Source: an uncultured Pelagibacteraceae bacterium (GTDB taxonomy: Bacteria > Pseudomonadota > Alphaproteobacteria > Pelagibacterales > Pelagibacteraceae). Taken from it: a DNA stretch of 11,199 nt. The stretch covers positions 1 to 11,199 of the forward strand of contig CACCPR010000017.1 in NCBI GenBank assembly GCA_902548045.1, given 5' to 3'. The stretch's first letter is position 1. Every line of letters begins with the position of its first letter. Made by a program: the position numbers and the translations under genes. Shown here one piece after another: positions 7,151-11,199 of the stretch. The notes under the pieces were generated by a model, which saw nothing but the letters and a program-made list of their open reading frames with translations, made no database searches and was not told the DNA's origin.

Positions 7151-8335
7151 TTAAGATTTATATAACTGTTTAGAATGATATTTAATAAATTTTTCCACTT
7201 TAGACTTATTAAAAGATTTATTTTCCTCAAAAGAAACTTTTTTCATAGAATAAGCTTTATTTTTTGTTCTTCTAGATAAAATTGTTACGTTTCCTTTATA
7301 GAGACTTAGTACTACATCACCTGACACCTGGCTTCTTTTTTTATCAATAATTTTTTGAAGCCTTATCCTTTTTTTAGAAAACCAATAACCGTTGTAAACT
7401 AACTCAGCATATTCAGGCATTATTCTTTCTTTACTGTGGACTGTATCTTTGTCTAAAGTAACTGACTCAATAGCCCTATGAGCTATATATAATACTGTAC
7501 CGCCTGGAGTTTCATAAACACCTCTTGATTTAATGCCAATAAATCTGTTCTCCACTAAATCAACTCTGCCTACAGCATTTTTTCCAGCTAACAAATTCAA
7601 TTTTTCTAAAAGTTTCTCAGGTTTTAATTTTTTGCCATTTATTGAGATTGGATCTCCATTTTTAAAAGAAATTTTAACTTTAGTTTTTTTATTTGGAGCT
7701 TTTTCTGGTGATACAGTTCTTTGAAAAATAAACTCTGGAGCAGAATTTTTTGGATTTTCTAAAACTTTTCCTTCAGTAGAGGTATGAAAGATATTATCAT
7801 CAACTGAAAATGGTGGAGCACCTTTTTTATCTTTTGGAATTGGAATATTATTTTTCTTGGCATAATTAATTAGATCAGTTCTAGACTGCAATCTCCAAGT
7901 TCTCCAAGGCGCTATAACTTTAATTTTTTTCCCTCCAAAAAAAGCATATCCTAATTCAAATCTTACTTGGTCGTTACCTTTACCTGTCGCCCCATGTGAT
8001 ACAGCAAAGGCCTTAAATTTTTTTGCAATAGCTATTTGTCTTTTAGCAATTAAGGGTCTAGCTATAGATGTTCCCAATAAATACACTCCTTCATAAACTG
8101 CATGAGCCCTAACCATTGGAAATACATAATCTTTAACAAATGTATTTTTTAAATTTTCTATAATTATATTTTTAACACCTAAATTTTTTGCATTTCTAAT
8201 AATTTTTTTTTTATTTAATACTTGGCCAATATCAGAAGTATAAGCTATGACCTCTGCATTATAATTTTCCTGAAGCCACTTAAGAATTATTGAAGTATCA
8301 AGCCCACCAGAATAGGCTAAAACAATTTTTTTCAT
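7151..8335 (-). CDS. argG: Argininosuccinate synthase
   Basis: ArgG condenses citrulline and aspartate using ATP, the next-to-last step of arginine synthesis, in the cytoplasm. The 394-residue length fits the family. The N-type ATP pyrophosphatase loop AYSGGLDTS (7-15) is at the N-terminus, followed by YLLGTSIARPLIAK (85-98), the nucleotide and substrate segment HGATGKGNDQVRFEL (114-128), the FHTSTEGKVLENP segment (183-195), and SRGVYETPGG with IAHRAIESVTLD further on. The ATG begins immediately after the TAA of the IalB-like gene (TAAATG, no gap) and has no Shine-Dalgarno sequence of its own, so it is probably translated by coupling. No argH lies in the window. The C-terminal 40 residues are rich in Lys and Ser. 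Confidence 0.98.
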   Translation of the reverse strand: MKKIVLAYSGGLDTSIILKWLQENYNAEVIAYTSDIGQVLNKKKIIRNAKNLGVKNIIIENLKNTFVKDYVFPMVRAHAVYEGVYLLGTSIARPLIAKRQIAIAKKFKAFAVSHGATGKGNDQVRFELGYAFFGGKKIKVIAPWRTWRLQSRTDLINYAKKNNIPIPKDKKGAPPFSVDDNIFHTSTEGKVLENPKNSAPEFIFQRTVSPEKAPNKKTKVKISFKNGDPISINGKKLKPEKLLEKLNLLAGKNAVGRVDLVENRFIGIKSRGVYETPGGTVLYIAHRAIESVTLDKDTVHSKERIMPEYAELVYNGYWFSKKRIRLQKIIDKKRSQVSGDVVLSLYKGNVTILSRRTKNKAYSMKKVSFEENKSFNKSKVEKFIKYHSKQLYKS

Positions 8336-8836
8336 TTAACTGCAAGTTTTCTTTGCTGTGTTGTATGCTTTCGTAAATCCCATCATGGAATAATGATCTG
8401 TAGTTTCTGCGCCTTTAGTAGTTCTTGCTTTAATAATAAGATTAGTTGCTTTCTTCATCAATTTAATAAAATTTCTTTCCTCTTGATCATCAAGTAACCA
8501 AGCAAAGTTTTTTTGTGAAAAAAAAGAATATTTTTTTTTCCCTGATGCAGCTATTACAGTTGAAGTCTTATAGTCATGACCACTAGTCAAACTAACTTCA
8601 TCTTTAATATCTTCTGATGGTCTAAAAGTTACAAATAACTTCGATTTTCCCCTCTGTATAGAAGAGGGAGCTCTTTTTGTTGGTACAGTTTGAGCAAAAC
8701 AAATTTTTCCTTTATCTGTTTCAACTATAAAGCTTTCCCAGTTTTTGTATTTTCCAGTTGATCTAGGTGTATTAGCAGTCGCGCTAAAAGAAAATAAAAC
8801 AAAAAAGGTTAAAATAAAAATCTTTTTAACTAACAT
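8336..8836 (-). CDS. IalB-family (invasion-associated locus B) secreted protein
   Basis: The 166-residue protein begins with a signal peptide: positive MLVKK, a hydrophobic core at 6-18, and a likely signal-peptidase I site after Ala21 (ATA|N). The mature part starts with KYKNWESFIVETDKGKICFAQT (29-50), the IalB-family opening of an aromatic strand followed by a Cys. Cys46 and the near-terminal Cys165 are the only cysteines in the mature chain and could form a disulfide in the periplasm. IalB was named in Bartonella for a role in red-cell invasion, but homologues occur across free-living alphaproteobacteria, so a virulence role should not be read into it. The gene is 44 nt downstream of the aldo/keto reductase and directly abuts argG. 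Confidence 0.8.
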   Translation of the reverse strand: MLVKKIFILTFFVLFSFSATANTPRSTGKYKNWESFIVETDKGKICFAQTVPTKRAPSSIQRGKSKLFVTFRPSEDIKDEVSLTSGHDYKTSTVIAASGKKKYSFFSQKNFAWLLDDQEERNFIKLMKKATNLIIKARTTKGAETTDHYSMMGFTKAYNTAKKTCS

Positions 8837-8845
8837 AAATTTGTT

Positions 8846-8871
8846 TTTATACTAAAAATAATCTATTTCAA
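8846..8871 (-). promoter_or_regulatory. Candidate promoter for IalB-like gene and argG
   Basis: On the minus strand TTGAAA (8871-8866) is followed by TATAAA (8851-8846), but the spacer is only 14 nt, shorter than the usual 16-18. The -10 lies 9 nt from the ATG at 8836, so transcription would start within a few bases of the start codon. The 44-nt gap is long for this genome, which supports an internal promoter. Confidence 0.3.
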
Positions 8872-8880
8872 TGGTTTGAA

Positions 8881-9918
8881 TTAAGGAGCAGGATTTGGAT
8901 TATTATTATGAATAGTATTGATCTTTTCGAATACTTCTTCAGTTAATTCAATGTTTATACTTCCAATATTTTCTTTAAGTTGATCCATCGTAGTCGCTCC
9001 AATAATATTACTTGTTACGAAAGGTCTTGAATTGACAAAAGCCTGAGCAAGTTCAACCATAGTAATATTAATTTCTTTAGAGAGTTTGTAGTACTCATCG
9101 TATGCTTTCATTGCTAGAGGATTAATCATTCTTTCCCAGCCTTTAAATAATGTCATTCTTGCATTTTTTGGCATTTGACCATTTCTATATTTTCCTGAAA
9201 GCGCTCCTGAAGCTAAAGGATAGTAAACTAATAAACCACATTTTTCTCTTATAGAAATTTCTGACATACCTATTTCGTAAGTTCTATTAACTAGACTATA
9301 AGGATTTTGAACCGACATCATCCTTGGTAAATTTTTATTTTTTGATATTTCTAAATATTTTGAAAGACCGTAGGGAGTTTCATTCGACATTCCGATATAT
9401 CTTATTTTTCCACTTTTAATAAATTTTTCTAAAGCTTGTAAAACACTCTCAAAATCATTCCATTCACCTTCATTTTTATTTAATTTATATTCTCTTCTGC
9501 CGAAACAATTTGTAGATCTCTCAGGCCAATGTAGTTGATAAAGATCAATATAATCTGTTTTTAATCTTTTCAGACTGTCATCTATAGCTTTGCCAATACT
9601 TTTTTCAGAAAAGTTGTTTTTGCCTCCTCTTATCCAATCTAAACCTGGACCAGCAACTTTGGATGCTAAAATTATTTTTTCCCTGTTTTTTCTTTTTTCA
9701 AACCAGTTACCAATCATTATTTCTGTTTTACCGTAGGACTCTTTAGTAGGAGGAACAGAGTAAAGTTCAGCGGTATCAAAAAAATTCACTCCTTGATCAA
9801 TAGCGTAATCCATTTGTTCAAAAGCTTCTTTTTCTGTATTTTGAGTTCCCCATGTCATTGTTCCAAGACAAATAAGGCTTACATTTAGCTCAGTATTTCC
9901 TAATTTTTTGAATTTCAT
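8881..9918 (-). CDS. Tas-like NADP-dependent aldo/keto reductase
   Basis: A cytoplasmic NADPH-dependent carbonyl reductase of the aldo/keto reductase superfamily, 345 residues, almost the same length as E. coli Tas (346) and similar to it throughout as far as I can recall. The catalytic tetrad is visible: Asp48 in FFDTAELY, Tyr53, Lys87 in LASKVAGP, and His130 in LYQLHWPERSTNCFG. The cofactor end is also typical: SNETPYG (residues about 178-184), QNPYSLVNR, and IGATTMDQLKENI close to the C-terminus, followed by the Tas-like terminal PNPAP. The natural substrate is unknown. In E. coli, Tas was found as a suppressor of tyrosine auxotrophy under starvation, which does not settle its role here. 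It is the first gene of the minus-strand cluster that includes argG and is divergent from the BI-1 gene. Confidence 0.93.
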   Translation of the reverse strand: MKFKKLGNTELNVSLICLGTMTWGTQNTEKEAFEQMDYAIDQGVNFFDTAELYSVPPTKESYGKTEIMIGNWFEKRKNREKIILASKVAGPGLDWIRGGKNNFSEKSIGKAIDDSLKRLKTDYIDLYQLHWPERSTNCFGRREYKLNKNEGEWNDFESVLQALEKFIKSGKIRYIGMSNETPYGLSKYLEISKNKNLPRMMSVQNPYSLVNRTYEIGMSEISIREKCGLLVYYPLASGALSGKYRNGQMPKNARMTLFKGWERMINPLAMKAYDEYYKLSKEINITMVELAQAFVNSRPFVTSNIIGATTMDQLKENIGSINIELTEEVFEKINTIHNNNPNPAP

Positions 9919-9948
9919 AATAATTGTAATGTTTTTTTAAAGGAAAAA

Positions 9949-9999
9949 ATGCCTATTGAAAAGTTAATAAAATTTCTTATATTAATGCTATGGTTTTAA
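9949..9999 (+). CDS. Possible 16-residue hydrophobic upstream ORF
   Basis: An ATG at 9949 is preceded by AAAGGA (9939-9944), the best Shine-Dalgarno match on this strand in the window apart from yggT. It opens a 16-codon frame, MPIEKLIKFLILMLWF, that ends at TAA 9997-9999, overlapping the start of the BI-1 gene by 10 nt in another frame. It could act as a leader peptide coupling translation into BI-1, whose own ATG has no ribosome-binding site. It could equally be chance: AAAGGAAAAAATG is easy to generate in such AT-rich DNA, and the best promoter candidate lies downstream of this start. Confidence 0.25.
   Translation: MPIEKLIKFLILMLWF
9956..9983 (+). promoter_or_regulatory. Candidate promoter for BI-1 gene
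   Basis: TTGAAA (9956-9961), a 16-nt spacer and TATATT (9978-9983) make the best sigma-70-like promoter in the 71-nt divergent gap. A start about 7 nt after the -10 falls on the BI-1 ATG at 9990, predicting a leaderless mRNA. This conflicts with use of the small upstream ORF, which would need a promoter further left. Confidence 0.4.
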
Positions 10000-10733
10000 A
10001 CAAACAAAGCTCAGCAACAAGATCTTCAGCTTCAGAAGCAATAATCGATCAAGGATTAAGATCGTATATGCTTAAAGTATATAACTATATGGCTTCGGCT
10101 TTAGTACTAACAGGATTTGTTGCTCTCTTAACAGCAAAATTTGCTGTGCAGTCTTTTGAGCCATTAATTTTATCTCCATTAGGTAATCAACTTTATAATT
10201 CAGGTTTAGCTTGGGTTGTAATGTTAGCGCCATTAGGAGTAGTTTTTTATATGAGTTTTGGTATTGCTAAAATGAGTGCCTCTAAAGCACAAACAGTTTT
10301 TTGGATTTTTGCGGGGTTGATGGGCTTATCACTTTCCTCAATTTTTGTAGTTTATACTGAAGCAAGTATAGCACGAGTATTTTTTATTACCGCTGGAACT
10401 TTTGGAGCAATGAGTATTTATGGTTATACTACTAAGAGAGATCTAACTAAGTTGGGATCTTTTTTAATGATGGGTCTTATTGGAATTATAATTGCATCTT
10501 TAGTCAATCTCTTTATGAAATCACCAATGATGTATTTTGTGATTTCTATCTTAGGGGTTTTAATTTTCGTTGGTTTAACAGCCTACGATACTCAAAAGAT
10601 TAAAAATATGTACCTTGTTAGTGATAGCGGTGAATTAATGGGAAAAAAAGCAGTAATGGGTGCATTAACATTGTACTTAGATTTCATCAATCTATTTATT
10701 ATGCTTCTAAGATTGTTTGGTCAAAGAAGGTAA
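9990..10733 (+). CDS. Bax inhibitor-1 / YbhL family membrane protein
   Basis: The 247-residue inner-membrane protein has about seven hydrophobic helices (about 33-52, 73-92, 102-122, 129-147, 157-176, 180-198 and 223-243). Family marks are the N-terminal IDQGLRSYMLKVYNYMA (19-35), GLTAYDTQKIKNMY (195-208) and the C-terminal LYLDFINLFIMLLRLFG (228-244). Asp200 and Asp231 are the likely counterparts of the acidic pair that controls calcium leak in the Bacillus homologue YetJ, but this mapping is by eye. Bacterial BI-1 proteins are proposed proton- or calcium-sensitive channels; YccA relatives modulate the FtsH protease. It is a single-gene plus-strand unit, divergent from the aldo/keto reductase, and its TAA directly abuts the stop codon of the opposing DUF2794 gene. 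Confidence 0.95.
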   Translation: MVLNKQSSATRSSASEAIIDQGLRSYMLKVYNYMASALVLTGFVALLTAKFAVQSFEPLILSPLGNQLYNSGLAWVVMLAPLGVVFYMSFGIAKMSASKAQTVFWIFAGLMGLSLSSIFVVYTEASIARVFFITAGTFGAMSIYGYTTKRDLTKLGSFLMMGLIGIIIASLVNLFMKSPMMYFVISILGVLIFVGLTAYDTQKIKNMYLVSDSGELMGKKAVMGALTLYLDFINLFIMLLRLFGQRR

Positions 10734-11078
10734 TTATTTAACTAATTTAAGATTATTCCAGCTAGTCTTATTAATTAATCGACTCAAATTTTCAGATTTT
10801 TCTAATATATTTCCGTTTTTATCCTTGATTAAAAATCTCTCATTAAAATAGACAGGTTTAAGATTTTTTAATATTCTGAAAACTGGTTTATCAGAGGCTC
10901 TTTGATAAACATTAAAAGATATTTCTCTATATCCTGTTGAAAATGAATAGTCTTTCCAAGTTCCGTTTGAAACCATTTTTGCGTATAAATCTAAAATACA
11001 TTGAAGTTCTTGTTTGACAAAAAATCTTTCTTTTTCTTTTTTTGAATTATTGTTTACGATTAATTTTAATTTCTTCAT
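10734..11078 (-). CDS. DUF2794 family protein
   Basis: The 114-residue soluble protein matches the alphaproteobacterial DUF2794 family as I recall it: a helix ending in [20 protein letters not shown] (25-44), then [21 protein letters not shown] (49-69), and a terminal half with short strands and a hydrophilic end. No function is known for the family. There is no signal peptide, membrane segment or catalytic motif. Its ATG overlaps the yciB stop by 4 nt (ATGA), so the two are very likely co-translated; this neighbourhood also occurs in other alphaproteobacteria. At the 3' end its TAA abuts the BI-1 stop codon with no gap. Confidence 0.85.
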   Translation of the reverse strand: MKKLKLIVNNNSKKEKERFFVKQELQCILDLYAKMVSNGTWKDYSFSTGYREISFNVYQRASDKPVFRILKNLKPVYFNERFLIKDKNGNILEKSENLSRLINKTSWNNLKLVK

Positions 11079-11199
11079 ATTTTGTGCTTGTTAATAAGTG
11101 GAACTTGTGAGGCTGTAAAAATAAAAGTTATAGGCAATATACCCCAAACTTTAAAATTGACCCAAGTTGATTCTGGTTGAGTCCTCCAAATTATCTCAT
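11075..11199 (-). CDS. yciB: YciB/IspZ septation-type inner-membrane protein, C-terminal fragment
   Basis: The last 40 codons of a gene that runs off the right edge, too short to appear as a full frame. The translation begins [19 protein letters not shown], the family's conserved N-E-x-x-W-R block and WVNFKVFG motif, then a final hydrophobic helix ([14 protein letters not shown]) and the end NKHKI. YciB (also called IspZ or septation protein A) is an inner-membrane protein tied to cell-envelope synthesis and septation, and the final helix is its last membrane span. The TGA overlaps the DUF2794 ATG by 4 nt. Only the C-terminal quarter or less is present, so completeness cannot be judged. Confidence 0.85.
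   Translation of the reverse strand, partial: EIIWRTQPESTWVNFKVWGILPITFIFTASQVPLINKHKI

Noticed and set aside
7533..7724. 63-residue open frame on the plus strand inside argG
   Set aside because: It is antisense to argG and is Phe/Leu/Ser-rich, as the complement of lysine codons would be.
1..11199. Possible mobile element, phage, CRISPR, toxin-antitoxin or defence system
   Set aside because: No transposase, integrase, direct-repeat array, tRNA attachment site or small two-gene toxin module was seen; all larger genes fit core chromosomal families.

Overview
The window looks like a stretch of core chromosome from a very AT-rich, streamlined alphaproteobacterium, most likely the SAR11 group (Pelagibacterales). 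Three things point there. Coding sequence covers about 98% of the bases: only about 227 nt lie between genes and no gap exceeds 71 nt. Lys, Asn and Ile codons are heavily used. Several genes or neighbourhoods are alphaproteobacterial: divergent tsaD/hemC, DUF2794 beside yciB, an IalB-family secreted protein, and the BI-1 family protein. The assignment rests on gene content and remembered gene order, not on a database search.

Layout. Bases 1-2859 are a minus-strand operon read from right to left: tsaD (tRNA t6A synthesis), a large fusion of a MaoC-like hot-dog domain with a short-chain dehydrogenase, an EVE-domain protein, and the first codons of an unidentified lysine-rich protein that runs off the left edge. 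A 60-nt divergent promoter region (2860-2919) separates it from a plus-strand operon (2920-6762): hemC, hemD, an MscS-type channel, a YggT protein and folD. Most neighbours there overlap or nearly touch. folD runs 20 bp tail-to-tail into a second minus-strand cluster (6743-9918): a Tas-like aldo/keto reductase, an IalB-like secreted protein, argG, and a PsiE-like membrane protein. A 71-nt divergent region leads to the plus-strand BI-1/YbhL membrane protein, whose stop codon abuts that of a minus-strand DUF2794 gene. That gene overlaps the end of yciB (ispZ), which runs off the right edge.

Functionally the window holds housekeeping metabolism (tetrapyrrole synthesis, one-carbon folate chemistry, arginine synthesis, tRNA modification) and several small or multi-spanning inner-membrane proteins. 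I see no tRNA, rRNA, CRISPR array, insertion sequence, phage gene or convincing intrinsic terminator, and no sign of a new defence or mobile system. The items most worth a second look are the hot-dog/SDR fusion inside the tsaD operon, a tiny hydrophobic reading frame with a strong ribosome-binding site that overlaps the BI-1 start, and promoter -10 boxes so close to start codons that several mRNAs may be leaderless.
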